A DNA stretch of 64,000 nt from Ifrita kowaldi (GCA_013398055.1 VZRS01014433.1:19836-83835); one strand, 5' to 3'; positions 45,960 through 58,539 are shown, counted from the first letter of the stretch. The notes: generated by a model not told the origin, from the sequence alone. Program-made: numbers and translations.

Positions 45960-46190
45960 ATTGCACAGCAGCCCCGAGAGTGCCTGTTGGGAATATGCAA
46001 AATTCATATTTCTGTCATTTTGCCCATCCTGCATGTCCATATATCCGTTTATCCTCATTTCATTAGCAAATCGCCCCATCCATTTACTCAGCTATTTGTC
46101 AGTGGGGCTGTCACTTTAATTACCTCTCTCTACATGGATTGCTATTATTTATCTGTCTTGTTTGCAGTGCAGCAGCCACCAAAACACATC
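45960..46190. promoter_or_regulatory. AT-rich candidate noncoding element (CNE-like block p)
   Basis: Contains atgcaaaa (octamer-like, one base off ATGCAAAT) at 45994, tccatatatccgtttatcc near 46036, cattagcaaat near 46060 and ctttaattacctctc near 46112. Repeat-free and frame-poor. Inferred regulatory texture. Confidence 0.4.
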
Positions 46191-47583
46191 CCTCCCCGAG
46201 CACAGACACTGATGTTATCGGGGAGCCTGACCCAGGGAGCAAAGCTCTTAGCAAGACAAACTGTTCCCAAGCACATTTGTGAATTTTCCCATCTCCTCGA
46301 GAACCAGCAGCGGTGACACCCCTGGAAAGTCAGCCAGCACCACGCCCTGAAGAGTGAAGGGGTTTAAACCCCCAGGGCAGACACTGCAGCGGGTATCCAA
46401 GACCCTTGCAATCCATGGACACACATGGGTGTCACAAAGCATGGGAATTCCACAAGATTTGGGTCCATCCCCACCTGCACAGACCCTCTAGCTGAGGTTT
46501 TCCTTGCACATGTCTGTAGGATTTGTTGAGACACTGCAGGGATGTCCATTGCCCCATGGAATGAAACCCTCTGAAAATGTCCTGCACATTAATTCTGCCG
46601 TAACTCTTTCCCTACATGTTCTACTCTATCCCTGTCTCTGGAAGATTTTTGAAGAAATCTGACAGAATTTTTCATAAAAAGAATTGTTTTCTTGGTAGAA
46701 ACCTGCTGGAAGAGCTTTGTAGGGGTGCTTTTTTCCTTTGTGCACATTTGTGTGCAGGGATTGGCAGCCACACTGGGATTAGGGGGATATGGGAAAACCC
46801 TATTTCCTTCTCCAGGGAAGGGACCTTTATTCCAGCATCTCTAACAGGGTGAATCTGTGCTGGGGTGCCAGGTGGAGGAGCAGCTCCTCATCCACACGGC
46901 CTGCTCAGCCAGATTCCCTTCCGAAGGCAGCACCACCGTCCTGCTGCCTGCCTGGGGTGCTTTAATGCCTGCTCACCACACACACGAGCCCTGACTCGGA
47001 GCTGCTGACCAGGACCCGGGTGGTGGGTGAGCAGTGGGGAGGGCACAGCCATTCCCAGCAGCAGCCAGCCCCCGTGCCTCAGCTCTCACACCACTTCCAG
47101 CCACGCACCAACCAGTTCCCTCAACCCTTTAAAGCACAGTTTATAACACAGCCCCCCTAAGCCCGGCTGCCGCAGCCAGGCCCAAGGTGAGAACAGCAGC
47201 CTGGCTTGAGCTAGAGCCATCCATGGCCGACACCTGGCGGGCTCAGCAGGGCCCACACAGCTTTCCCACTGCATTTTCCCAGCCTCCAGCGCTCTGTGGT
47301 TACTCCTGCAGCGCTCACATGCACACCCAGCCCACACATTTCTGCACAGATCTCTTGGAGTCCCACAGTTGTTCTGCGTCCCTTCTCCTGCGTCAACACC
47401 AGCTGTGTCAGTGCCTCACACCCCCAGGGCCCTGCTGTGGACATGGCCACGTTTTCTAAATGTTCTTTTCTTCTGGGGGTGTCCCCTCTCAGCCAGACCT
47501 GGCCCCTAATGCACCCCACAAAAACAAGGCTGGTACAAGAAACCTCCAGCTGCTGCTGAGGATGCAACAACTCTATAAAGAAT
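46191..47583. other. Unannotated stretch
   Basis: Mixed to GC-rich DNA with no recognised exon, repeat family or RNA. Confidence 0.4.
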
Positions 47584-47697
47584 AGTGGAAGGTGTCCCTT
47601 AAATCTGGTGGAAGTCTAGAAGGTGTCCCTTGGCAAGGGAGCTGGAACTAAATTAGCTTTGAGGTCCCTTCCAACCCAAACAATTCCAGGATTCCGT
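47584..47697 (+). mobile_element. CR1 LINE 3' end fragment
   Basis: Sequence agtggaaggtgtccctt, ctagaaggtgtcccttggca and gaggtcccttccaacccaaa followed by an attcc tail matches the CR1 3' end in sense orientation. The ggtgtccctt word appears twice about 34 bp apart, suggesting a small internal duplication or two overlapping inserts. Confidence 0.8.
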
Positions 47698-50600
47698 CTC
47701 AGCAGGTATCAACAGCGCATTTTGTTCTCCCTGTGATCTCTGGGAGGGAAGCACTTACAGCAGGAGGACTCCTGGAAATCCCATCCCCTTCACAAGCTCA
47801 TCCAGCCCCTTAGGACAAGCCTAAGGGCTCAAAGCAGAGACCAAAGGCCACAAGAAGGAGTCTGTCACAGGAACTGCCGAGATCAAGGGCACAGCCAGTG
47901 TCTGAGGCCCTCCAGAAGGTGGGAATTCCTCGCTGAAAGAAATGCTAAGCATGATCTTTAAGGCATGGAGCAGTGACAAGCTCCGCTGGGAGGAGCAGAG
48001 GATTTCACGGGATCTTTTCCCGAGAGGTACATGCGTGGGTGGGGGCTGAGAAAGAAAACCCTCAGCCCTGGAACAGGGGAGCACTGCCAGTTGTGATGGG
48101 TTTGTGATAAGCAAAAAAACATCCATAAGCATTCGACTTCAAAAGCAGGGAAAGGAGGAGGGGAGCTCGCAGAGTCAAACGCCCGGGGCAGCCCATTTTC
48201 AGTCAGCGCAAGGAGCCTATTTTTAGAAAACCTGGCCACACCTACGGGAGCACTAAGGCTGGAAAGGAATTCTTCATTTTAATAGCCCCCTTCTTCACAC
48301 CACTGTACAGGTGGCTTTTCTACAAGAGCCACTCCGACCTCTGTCCCCAGGGAAAGCTCTCTGCAACACATTCCCCCCAAACGAAAAGAAAAATAATCAA
48401 TAGGCATTATTGACCAAAGGCATTATTACCAAAAAGCTGTTCCAAATGTAAGATGCAGACAAGGCCTCTGCTTTCCTCTGTACGACAGATTCCTGCCCAC
48501 TTCCCATCCCCTGTGGCACTTTGCATCAGCCTGTGGGAAAAACAGCCAGAATTCCCAACAGGGACCTCCAGCTATGATCTGCCATGGGAGACACAGCCCA
48601 GGTGGGAAACCTGTTCGTGGAAAATAGGCACATGAGGCACCTGAACTGCAACTCCTGCAGCAGCTGCTTCAGGGGCCCTGCAAGGTGAATGAGGATGGGA
48701 TCCAAACAGGCATTTTCAGACCCCTCTTCATATAAAAGACCCACCAGCTGCAAAGCTACAAGCCAAAAGCACATTCTCTGCTCGTTCCATTCAGTATTCC
48801 AGCTTTCTATGGGATGAAGGCTATGGGGAGGGCCATGGCTTGGTTTGGGGGTTAAGGTGCTGGGCTTTGTCTTGTGTTTGCTTCCAGCTCAGAGGGACAA
48901 GACAAAGCAGTGGTAAAAAAAAAACAGAGCCAGGTTACCCACCCCAATATTGACCATTTTCAGCAGTTTGAACACAATGAGAATCTGGCCAAAGGGCTGA
49001 ACTGTAGGACACAGCAGAGATGGTGCCCAGAGTCCCTCGAGCCCGAGCTCCTGCCAGGACTGTCACTGTGCAGCCAACACCTCTCCACTGGCCAGCAATG
49101 GAAAACTGCAGGATGCCACAAGTCTCTTCCTTCAATAAGATGTTCCTTCTCATTCCAAAAGCCAATGTCTTAATTTTAAAAACCCAAAACACAGTGAACC
49201 TGCCAGTGATCCTCTTTCCCTGCACCTATCAACTGTTAGCTCAGTGCTGGAGCCCCCAGAACACGAGCACATGCTCCCAGAAATGAGCTGCCTTGAACAC
49301 TATTTCCAACCCTTCTCTTGGAGCTGATCAGGAGAAATTCCAGTCAGTAAAGCTGCACTTCACACTTCAAAACCCAACCCAAACTGATACTGGTTTGCAC
49401 CTTTACCCATGAAGTTGCCAAATGGTCCCCCAAAAATCCCAGAATCTCCTTCGCAGGAGCTGTCACAGAGAGGTCAGTGAGATTCAGAAACTGTATGGAT
49501 AATTTATCCGTGAGTCTTTGGTAACAACATCAGTGGTTCAGAAGAGCTGCCAGCCCCAGATGCTTTGGGTTTGTAGCCGCCATCTCAGTGGAGAAATTAT
49601 TTGAGGGTTTAACTCTCTCATCTCCCTGGGACAACTTTTTTCCAGGTGACTTTTCATTTCTGCTGCTGCCACAAGACAACTGGCCCAAAACCCACACACC
49701 AGTGCAAGGTGGCACCACTCCACCCCACGCCCTCAACGTTGCTCCATGTTTCCCATTTCCAAAATTTGTGTTTAAAAAGCCCTCAAAATAAACATTTGCA
49801 AAAAAAAGCACGCTGCTGTTCCCTGTCCTTCATACAGCTGGTGAAGGTAGAGGTGCAGTGGTGGTGGAGGAGGTAAAGAGAAATAAAAACCACTCCTTTT
49901 TCTTCCCAACTTTGTCATCAAAACCAATCTGGAACCAGTCTGTTCACCGCAAAGGAGCAGGACATTTTCTCCCCCTCCAAGGGAAACATTCTCCAGAAAA
50001 TTTCCGCCTGTTCAAACATCTCAGGATGGCAAAGAGAAATCTTGTCTTGAAAGCCTGACAGCATCTGCCCCCCTGCTTTTAAATGATCATTGTGGTTTCA
50101 ACTCAGCATTTTCTTGTTTGCATGCTAGACACACACTTGGATGGCATCGTGTTTCCCAGCTGAAGCCAACCACATCCCTGCACCTGCATAGCCAACAGCA
50201 ACAGAAGTCTTCAGCAGCAGTTCAGATAGAGATCTATTCAAGCAGCTTTATTGATGTTAATGCAGTTACCTGGGATTTACACACACGTAAATCAGAGCAC
50301 AGGTGGATGATGAATTCCTGCAACAATGTAGGGAAGGCCAATTGCACCCCTGGTGTGGGTGATGTCAGAAGCCGTGCACCAGGCAGCAGCTGTGTTCATA
50401 AGTCACCTTAATCAGGCAAATCAGTTTACTGCAAATAAATCTGCAAATTCTCACAGCAGCCCTTGCAAGCTCCACCTTTGGGCCCCCACTACAAACTGGT
50501 TGTGATGCAAGTTTGCTGCTTTAAAATAACATTTTCAGGCTTGGACATGGCAGGCACTTGGGCATGGCCACCTTATAACTCTTACAAAGCCTTCACCTTT

Positions 50601-50864
50601 GGACAGGCAGCATTTTGAAGCCACCTCAGGAGCTGTTTGGGGAAGTATAACCCAAACTGGCCTTCAAAACAAGCCTGTTGGTCTGTCTGGGGCAGCATCT
50701 GGGGAGGGATTTCAGCCAGGGACCAGCCAAGGGTTGTGGTGTTCCTGTGCTCATCCCTCTGCACACTGACTGGGAATCAGGACACTTTGTCCCTTGCACT
50801 TTAAGCTTTTGCCTTCCAACCCGCTTCCTCAGGGTCCCCAAAATCCTTAAAAAGGGGTGACAGT
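47698..50864. other. Unannotated stretch
   Basis: About 3.2 kb of mixed DNA. No exon, repeat family or RNA is recognised. Confidence 0.4.
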
Positions 50865-50936
50865 GGCAGTGCTGGGTTGATAGTTGGACTTGATGATCTT
50901 AAAGGTGTCTTCCAGCCTCGGAGATTCTGTGATTTT
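50865..50936 (+). mobile_element. CR1 LINE 3' end fragment
   Basis: Sequence gctgggttgatagttggact, tgatgatcttaaaggtgtct and a gattctgtgatttt tail matches the CR1 3' UTR in sense orientation. Only about 70 bp remain. Confidence 0.85.
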
Positions 50937-53323
50937 AAGTTCCTCAGTGTTTTCTCCCAGTTGCAGAGCTCTGTAACATCACCCCAGTTTCCTGTATGTG
51001 GGCCAGAGAAGCAAGGAAGTTTGCTTCCAGTAGGGATCAGCAGCACCCAAGGGATGAGCAGGAGCTGACTGGTGCTCTCAAAGACCCGTTATCCAGGGAA
51101 TCCTGAGGGGAAGGATGAGCTAAGCAGCACAGACAAGGAGCTGTGAAGGTCAGATACACAGGAGAGATGGTAAATGGCCAAAACACAGCTTCCTCCCCTG
51201 GATTTAGGACACAAATCTGAGTCTTACAGCAAGACTTGGAAGTCAGACACTCGAGCAGGTCGGTTAGAGTCACATCTCTGAACAGCTCACAGAAAGCTGA
51301 GTTGTTGTAGGAGTCTCAGGTTCTCAACCCTTCCAAATTCATGGGCAGGTGGCCTCAAGGTGTCCCTGCTTCCCCACCTGGTCACCAGGGTGTAACCCAC
51401 ACCCAGAGACCACCCCACGCTCCCTGGGCTTAACCTCCTGTTCCATATTCATTGTTTGCCACCCTGCCATGACTAATCTGGATTTACAACCCGGAAAGCG
51501 GCAGGGAAAAGGATCTGATCAAAAGGGTGATCCTCACAGCCAGAAAACAAGACAGAGCTGTGTAGCCAGTTGTTCCAGGACACTTAATCCATCAAGCCTT
51601 CGCCATTCTACCCTTGGGCTTAGGCTGAGTCAGTTGTGATTTGCTTAAAACCATGAGAATTCCCTACTCCTCCTCTCCAAAAAAAAAAAAGAAAAAAGGA
51701 AAAGAAAAGCCAGTTATAACGTTTGTCAAGAAGTGGGGGGGAAAAACACAGGGACTCACACTGCACTTTTACATTCTGAGCCAGTGGCTGGTGAGCAGCC
51801 AGCTGGCAGCTCTCCATCCAAGGTATCTCCAAGCTTCCGAAAGCCAAAGCAAACACTTGGTTTTATCTGAAAAAGTCTTTAACATTCAGCTGGGTAAATT
51901 TGTCCTTTTGCTGCCAGTTACACCTCAGGTGCAGGACCCTGAGGCCCACAGAAGTGAGACTCGACATCTTTTGGGGCTACAGAAACACCTGGGCTAAGCC
52001 TTGCTGCAGGATCACTCTCCTGGCTGGGAGAAGGAGGAATTTTGGGTGCAAACACTTGTTTCAAAGAGAGGAAATAGAGATATCACAGCAGAGGCTGTGC
52101 CAGCAGCAGCCCTGACACCCTCCTTTTATCAAATAAAGAGACCAAGAGGAAATTCCCAGTTCAGAAGCTGCTCAAGTGCCCTGGTAAACAAGGCTTTATC
52201 CTCCTATCCCATAAATCCAAACCTTTTCTATTTTGGGTCAATCACTTCCTCCAGCACCAAGATCCAGATTTTGCCAAGATTTTTTTTCCCGTTTCCAGGA
52301 GCAGAGAATTTCCCTTGGCTTCTAGATCTAACACAAGCTGGGCTCAACCGTTCTCCACTCTTTTCCACCCTTTGGAAGTGATCCAATATTGCCTGGACTC
52401 AGAGGTTTTCCATCGGTTTTACTGAGTTCTGGATAAGGCCTTAAAGTTGTTTTCTTGTTTTTTCCCCAGCAGAAGTCAGAACCAGTTTGCTGTGGTTTTA
52501 CAAGAGCCAGCAGGAGGACAGGTTGGATAACCAGACATCCCCAAACCCAGGGGAGTCAAAAGAAACCCCAGTCATGGACTTTCATGCCAAGTTATCCCTT
52601 ACAACTTCCTTTTTTTTTTCAGGAAAGGGCTGCCTGTCAGCCAGAAGTTCCTTTCCTCTTTATCTGGTGATCAAGTTCCCTTTACAAGGCAGCTCAAAGA
52701 CACCGACCAGATGTGCATTTTAACTGCAACTTCATGGGGAAAAATAAAAGAATCTGCTACAGAAGCATCAGGCAGGAAAACTGCTTATTTTGCAAAGTGG
52801 GATCAGTCTTTCCTCAGCTGCAACCCTCTAGATCATGTTCACCTTGAGCCTGGTTTTAGCTGAAGATTGAACAACAATCTGAGATAAGTAGGCTGCATTT
52901 CCAGTCGAGATTTCCTGGAGCAGCAGGAAACATGAACACCTCATAACATCCCCAGAATCCCTTCAGACTCCTTGGCAATATGAGACAGAAATGGATCCAG
53001 CACAGCTGTCCACCAAGCAGGCAGAATTTCAGCAGCCTCAGAGCAACGATGCCCACAAACCAGAAACAGAATATTGGTTTCCATCACACTTACAGGAGAA
53101 ACTCCTCTTGTCTCTTCCCCACAGAGAATAACTCTGAGAGGAAATGAAACCTTTAGTCACCAGAGCAAACAAAATGGGTTTTTAGGGTGGGCATTCAGGA
53201 TTTTATAGGTCAAGGGGAATTAAAATAATCCCCTCAGTGTCCTTATAAGCATCTCACAGATGCCATCACTGAGAGAAAAAGATAATTGTGTAAGACTTGA
53301 ACCAGAAACTATAAAAGAATAAT
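50937..53323. other. Unannotated stretch
   Basis: Mixed DNA with A-rich (51680-51707) and T-rich (52610-52620) runs. No exon, repeat family or RNA is recognised. Confidence 0.4.
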
Positions 53324-53400
53324 AGGACCATAGAATGGTTTGAATAGAATGGTTGGAAGGGGCCTTAAAGATCCCTCAGTTCCAACCCTTCTGCCTTGGG
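53324..53400 (-). mobile_element. CR1 LINE 3' end fragment
   Basis: Sequence accatagaatggtttgaata, gaatggttggaaggggcctt and aaagatccctcagttccaac is the reverse complement of the CR1 3' end. The tagaatgg word occurs twice, consistent with the short repeat that ends CR1 elements. Confidence 0.88.
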
Positions 53401-54483
53401 CCAGATAAGAGATTCACCTGAATTCTTTGCTCTTCTCTGGATCCAGAGATTGTTACCAGCCAGGCCTTTTCTCTGACTTCCTCCACCTTCTGGACAAGCT
53501 CACACACTCCCCACCATAACAGGGCAAGATTTAGACCGACTTACTCCAAAAGTTACAGGCCACTTGACAAACCTGCCCTAACACAGGTCTATTATTGTAC
53601 ACCCTGTTTACTTAAATTCATTGCCCAGCCTGGGAGACTTTGCACAAGGAAATTTACAGCTCGAGTTAATAGAGCAAAATGTAAAACTGCTGCCTTTTGG
53701 CTGAGGCTGCAAGCAGGGGACAGGCACAGGTTGTGACTGGGGCTGTTTTCACAGGGCCACTGACACAGAATGTGTTTTCAGGGAGTATTTGTATTAAATA
53801 AGGAAAGTTTATACAGCTTGAGAAAATTATTGGGAAGGAAATTAAATCTCGTTCTGGTGCTCTTCCGTCTCACCTTGACACTCGGAGCTCTCCTCCCGCC
53901 CCCAGGGCTTGGTGAGGGCAGGTTTCGCTTGCAGAAAATTGCCTTCCTCGTGCATTCTGATTTACAGCCAGCTCGTGGACCAGCCTTCCGCACCCACTGC
54001 AGGGGACAAGGGGCAGGCAAGGCCCATTTTCCCCTTGCCCCGAGCCCAGGCTGCAGTCTGGGGGCACAGAGATGCAGTACATGGAGCTTGGGTTCAACCC
54101 ACCCTGAGCAATGTGCAAAGGGATGGGTGGGAGCTGCAGTTGGGATCCCCCAGGCAAGACTCCCCCGGTGAAGCAGGGGCTGGGAGGCTCCAGCTTTCCT
54201 CCACAGCTGCTCCAGAAGCAATGGGAATGGGAGCAGCTCTGCTGAGGGAAGCACGGCACTGGCAGCACTGAGGGATCAGCATTCCTTCCTGCAGCCCAGG
54301 CACGGCTCAGGGCCGGCACAGCCTGTTCCTGTCCTGCCCCAGACCTCCCCACCCCACTGAGCCAAAAGCCAACATGAGGCACAAACAGCTGTGGAGCAGG
54401 GGCATGGCAGCATTCAAAGGTCTTCTCCTCTCTATCATCTCAGGAGTTTCCCTCTCCACCTTGCTGTAGAATTTCCAAGGGCT
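53401..54483. other. Unannotated stretch
   Basis: Mixed to GC-rich DNA between two CR1 fragments. A 170-codon minus-strand frame (53870-54382) lacks any domain. Confidence 0.4.
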
Positions 54484-54789
54484 TCTACAACTTTTCACAA
54501 GGGCCTGGAATGCCAGGGCAAGGGGGAATGGCTTCCCAGTGCCAGAGGGCAGGGATGGATGGGATATTGGGAAGGAATTGTTCCCTGGGAGGGTGGGCAG
54601 GCCCTGGCACAGGGTGCCCAGAGCAGCTGTGGCTGCCCCTGGATCCCTGGCAGTGCCCAAGGCCAGGCTGGACATTGGGGCTTGGAGCAGCCTGGGACAG
54701 TGGAAGGTGTCCCTGCCCATGGCAGGGGGATGGACCAGGATGAGCTTTAAGATTCCTTCCAAGCCAGGCCATTCCATGGCTCTGTGAAG
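54484..54789 (+). mobile_element. CR1 LINE 3' end, about 300 bp
   Basis: The longest CR1 copy in the window. In order it shows acttttcacaagggcctgg, a gggggaatggcttcccagtg segment, ggatattgggaaggaattgt, ccctggcacagggtgcccag, ggaaggtgtccctgcccatg and gattccttccaagccaggcc near the end. This is the order of the CR1 ORF2 end and 3' UTR as known from bird genomes. The minus-strand 200-codon and plus-strand 119-codon frames across it are by-products of the element. The 5' part is truncated, as usual for CR1. Confidence 0.93.
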
Positions 54790-57140
54790 ATGGCAGTACA
54801 GATTTGGACACTGGATACAGTTACCATCACGCTGGTCCTGGAGGGTGAGAGTGACACAGGCTAAAAGGAGCCATTTGAGGCTCCAACAACCCCAAGTTCC
54901 TCCAGGCACAGCCCTCCAACACTATTTTCCATCCCAAAGGGCCCACTGAATCCCCACTTCCCCCTCCTGCACCCATCACACGCCACAGCACACTCCCAAA
55001 TCCCCCACACTGCTAAAAGGCCTGAAATTCAAGACACCAAAAGCCTCAAGATGCGCCTGCAGTCAGCTGGATGAATTCCTAGCACACATCCTCCACAGTT
55101 CCTGGATCACAAGGGATCCAAATCTGCCGCTGCTGTCACTTAATCAACTCAGCCAGTCTGGGAATAAAATCCTCAGGGGTGTTTTGGTAGGTTCAGTTCC
55201 CTGCTCCCACAAAACCAGCGATCAGAGCAACCGTTCAAGTGCCTCAGCAGGGCCTGCACCCCACAGAACAGGTTCAGCTTGCCTCCAAGTGCTCAGGAGT
55301 CATTCCTGCTCCCTTCTGCATTTCCCCTTCCAGAAATTCCTCCTCCCACAGGTAAAACAATCCTGGCTGGGCTCATCAGCAGGTGTCAGGCAGGGCACTG
55401 CCCTTCCCACCGCACACGGCAGCAGAGACAGGATTGACTCAGCAGGTCCTTGCTGTGCTTCAGCAGGAACTAAACCTCCCTGACAGAAAAGCAGCAAAAT
55501 CCAGCCCGTCCCAGCCTTGCTCAATCCCCAGCCCAAAAGGGCTCAATAGCGGGTTCCAGCTTACCTGTCAGAAGGAATTTATCCAGTGAACAGCTATTTT
55601 TACAGGATGCTTTCTAGAAACAGGTCTGGGACAAAAAAAAAGGCTCTGAGTTGATATTTAAGGATGGGGAGGGGTAGGATGAAGACTTTCAGGAAAAAAG
55701 CTTCTGACTACAGAGGTCAGGTGTCTCAGCCTTGTCCATCCCTTTCTGAGCCACGCTTAGCTGGATTTATCCATTGCTACCCAGGGACACTTCCCAGCAG
55801 GGGTTATTTCAGCTCACACTGGTTATATCAAGACCAATAAAAGGAATATTTGTGGCTTAAATTTGCACAGAATGTCCCAAACTGAGTAAATTCAGTTGTG
55901 TCAGTTCAAACACAGGGATAGAAATCTGCACTTCACACTCAAAAGACCTGAAACAGCCGATGGCCACAAAATTCCAGCTTGTCCCAGGGTTTTCAGCTGA
56001 AGGTTGATTTGCTCCTTAAATCCAGGGGTCTTGTGGAGGAGCCACATCCTCCCTCTTTGACCAGCTCCTGAATTAAACTGCTCCTAAGAACACTGTGATT
56101 CCCTCCTGTGCCCCACCAATACCTGCTGGCATCAGTAGTCGCGACAGAGGGGCTTTTGTGTGTCCTTCAAAAAGCAAAGTCACAGAAGGGACCTCAGTGG
56201 CTCCTCTGAAAGCTGGGAGGCAGCAGCGCCTTGTGAATTCAAACTATGGATGGCACAGGGTTTTCTCAGAGTGCTTGAAGCCTGATGAGTAATTAACTCC
56301 GACACCCTTAGGTGTTATTAATCCCACTAAACAGGGGAGGAAACCTAGAAAGGAAACCAGACAAGCCCTTGGACTCATCCCAGTTTGCCTCAGGAGCAAA
56401 GCCTGGCTTGGAAGAGCAGTGCCGCTCGCCTGGGGCCCCACAAGAATTCCATATCAGAGGGAAGAGGGACACAGCTTCCCTGTCTGCAGGAGAGCAGGTA
56501 CTTCCCCGGCTGGCGGCGAGGTGCAAGGCAGGGCAGCAGCCGGGGCAGCCCGAGGGGAGCCTGCCCTGCAGCTCTCCCTGGCAGTGCTCACCCCTGCCTG
56601 CGGCGCTGCAAAGCCTCCCAGAGCTCATTCCAGAGCAGATTTGTGCCAGCACAGCCCGGAAAGCTGTGGCTTGGTGGCAGCTCCAGCCGGCTCCTTCCCC
56701 GGCTGTGCTTCCCCTCCTAGGCTGGCTCACGCAGCAGCCATCGCCTCCTGAAGGGCCACCAGGCCAGGCTCAGGCTGTGGCATGGCCCAGCACTGGTTTT
56801 CAGCTCCCCAGGTTAGCAATTTTTCCTATCTCCTCCATCAGAGAAGCTCCATTCATTAAATCCTCCACAGGAGCTCATCAGCACACCAAAGGGAAGCGCT
56901 GGAACCATTCACAGCCTCTCATCCCTGCTGCTTCCCACAGGCTCAGGTTTGGAGTGTGAGCCACAGCACGCTGCAGCCCCTTACAGCCCCCTCCTACCCC
57001 ATGTGCCCCGTGGAACTGAGCAGAGGTACCACCTTTCCTTCCAGAGGACCCGGAGTTTTATGTATCCAGACCTAAATATCCGCGATCCTACATCCCGCTG
57101 AAGTAGCAACAGTAACTAGAACAAGACACCTGGAACAGCA
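54790..57140. other. Unannotated stretch
   Basis: Mixed DNA, GC-richer at 56400-56760, where frames of 110-215 codons overlap on both strands without domains. No repeat family or RNA is recognised. Confidence 0.4.
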
Positions 57141-57251
57141 GGATGGTTTGGGTTGGAAGGGACCTTAAACACCACTTAGTTCCAATCCCCTTGCCATGGG
57201 CAGGGACACCAGGCTGCTCCAGGCCCCATCCAACCGGGCCTTGGACACTTG
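57141..57251 (-). mobile_element. CR1 LINE 3' end fragment
   Basis: Sequence ggatggtttgggttggaagg, gaccttaaacaccacttagt and ccttgccatgggcagggaca, then ccaggctgctccaggcccca, is the reverse complement of the CR1 3' UTR. This is the most recognisably avian stretch of the window. It lies about 370 bp before the minisatellite. Confidence 0.93.
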
Positions 57252-57625
57252 GTGTCCCCCTGTAAAGCTACGGCTCCTTTGCGCAGTGGGGGAAAGGAAA
57301 GGCACCTTGGTCCCACACACAAGACAGTCCCCTGAAGAGCAGCCCCGAGCCCAGATCCCACCATCCCGGCCAGCAGACCCCAGGAGTTTGCTCAGCACAG
57401 GGCTGATTTTGTCATTTACCCCAACGTGCGACTTTGGGTATGGCTGCCAGGCTGGTTGTAGATGGAAGGGCATCTTTGTTTGTGAGCTGCCGGGGCTCCA
57501 AGAAATCTGGTTAATTCTCCAACCTGGTAAGGACACTCAGATACACAACCTCTGCAGGTCGGAGTCACCTGGGTGTGCCAGGTTTGCTGGGCTGTCACCT
57601 GCTTCACAGATGGGTACCAAGACAG
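57252..57625. other. Unannotated stretch between CR1 and minisatellite
   Basis: Mixed DNA with no recognised exon. A plus-strand frame beginning in the CR1 (57196) runs through it into the minisatellite, which is coincidental. Confidence 0.4.
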
Positions 57626-58086
57626 GGCACGGCACTGGGACGGGGAGCCCACACCGGTCCCGGGGGACACGGCACTGGGACAGGGGGACCATTCCCAGGG
57701 GACACAGCACGGGGAGATCACCCCATTCCCAGGGGACACGGCACTGGGATGGGGAGCCCACACTATTCCCGGGGACACGGCACGGGGAGCCCACACCATT
57801 CCCGGGGGACACGGCACAGGCACGGGGAGCCCACACCATTCCCGGGGCACACGGCACCGGGACGGGGAGTCCACACGGCACCGGGACCCCACACCATTCC
57901 CGGGTCACACNGCCCACACCATTCCCGGGGCACACGGCACCGGGACGGGAAGCCCACACCGGTTCCGGGGCACACGGCACGGGGACGGGGAGCCCACACC
58001 GGTCCCACGGGCGATCACGCTGGGACGGGCAGCCCACACCGGTCCCACGGGCGATCACGCTGAGACGGGCAGCCCACACCGGTCCT
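57626..58086 (+). repeat. GC-rich minisatellite, about 40-bp unit, about 11 copies
   Basis: Degenerate tandem units of the type cggcaccgggacggggagcc followed by cacaccattcccggggcaca. The word cccacacc recurs every 40 bp over much of the array. The last three units instead carry cacgggcgatcacgctg, a derived variant. The array is CpG-dense and almost free of stop codons, so it generates frames of 195-323 codons on both strands with Gly/Thr/His/Pro-rich repeats. None is a gene. Spacing is disturbed (58 and 26 bp) next to the N at 57911. Confidence 0.93.
57911..57911. other. Assembly ambiguity (single N) inside the minisatellite
   Basis: One N lies between cgggtcacac and gcccacacc, where the regular 40-bp spacing breaks down. 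It probably marks a collapsed or unresolved number of repeat units. Confidence 0.9.
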
Positions 58087-58340
58087 CCAAGGAGGCAGCA
58101 CAGCTGCGCGCACCCCGGAGCACGCTCCCATGGCACAAGACCCAGCAGAAGGTGCTGTGAAAGATAAGGCAGTGTGGGAGCCCGAGCGCTGCCCTTGTTC
58201 TTTCCCACCAGCGGTGTCTCGGCGGTCGGACCGTGCCACCCCAGCCCTGCCCCGGGGCCGGCGGCGGGGCCCAGGTGCCTGCTGGAGGCTGCTGCCCTCC
58301 CTCGCTGCCCCGGGCCCCGCAGCCCGATCCGCCTTCTTCC
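58087..58340. promoter_or_regulatory. CpG-rich segment after the minisatellite (CpG island 6)
   Basis: Dense GC and CpG continue for about 250 bp after the repeat array (tctcggcggtcggaccgtgc, ggccggcggcggggcc). No reading frame has a domain. It may be a real island or a composition effect of the adjoining array. Confidence 0.35.
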
Positions 58341-58344
58341 TGGG

Positions 58345-58356
58345 GCCATCTAGCGG
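58345..58356 (-). promoter_or_regulatory. CTCF-like motif
   Basis: The minus strand reads CCGCTAGATGGC, the first 12 bases of a CTCF-type core (CCRSYAGRKGGC). The two bases that follow fit less well. Occupancy unknown. Confidence 0.35.
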
Positions 58357-58539
58357 CACATTTTCATACAGGTCCCTGCAACACCCGCACGTTCACCTGG
58401 GGTTTATGCAAACCGAGCTCTGAGAGCCTGATCTGAGCCCTTCTGCATCAAGCACAAAGCAGCGTCTCCAGCACAGCCACCTCCCCAGCCCTTCCTCTGA
58501 CGGACCAGGAGCAGCACACGCTCCCTTTGCCCCCCTATT
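58357..58539. other. Unannotated stretch
   Basis: Mixed DNA. No exon, repeat family or RNA is recognised. Confidence 0.35.

Noticed and set aside
57196..58349. Long open frames of 195-323 codons on both strands (Gly/Thr/His/Pro-rich repeats)
   Set aside because: They run through the 40-bp GC-rich minisatellite, which lacks stop codons on both strands. They have no domain, and one begins inside a CR1 fragment.
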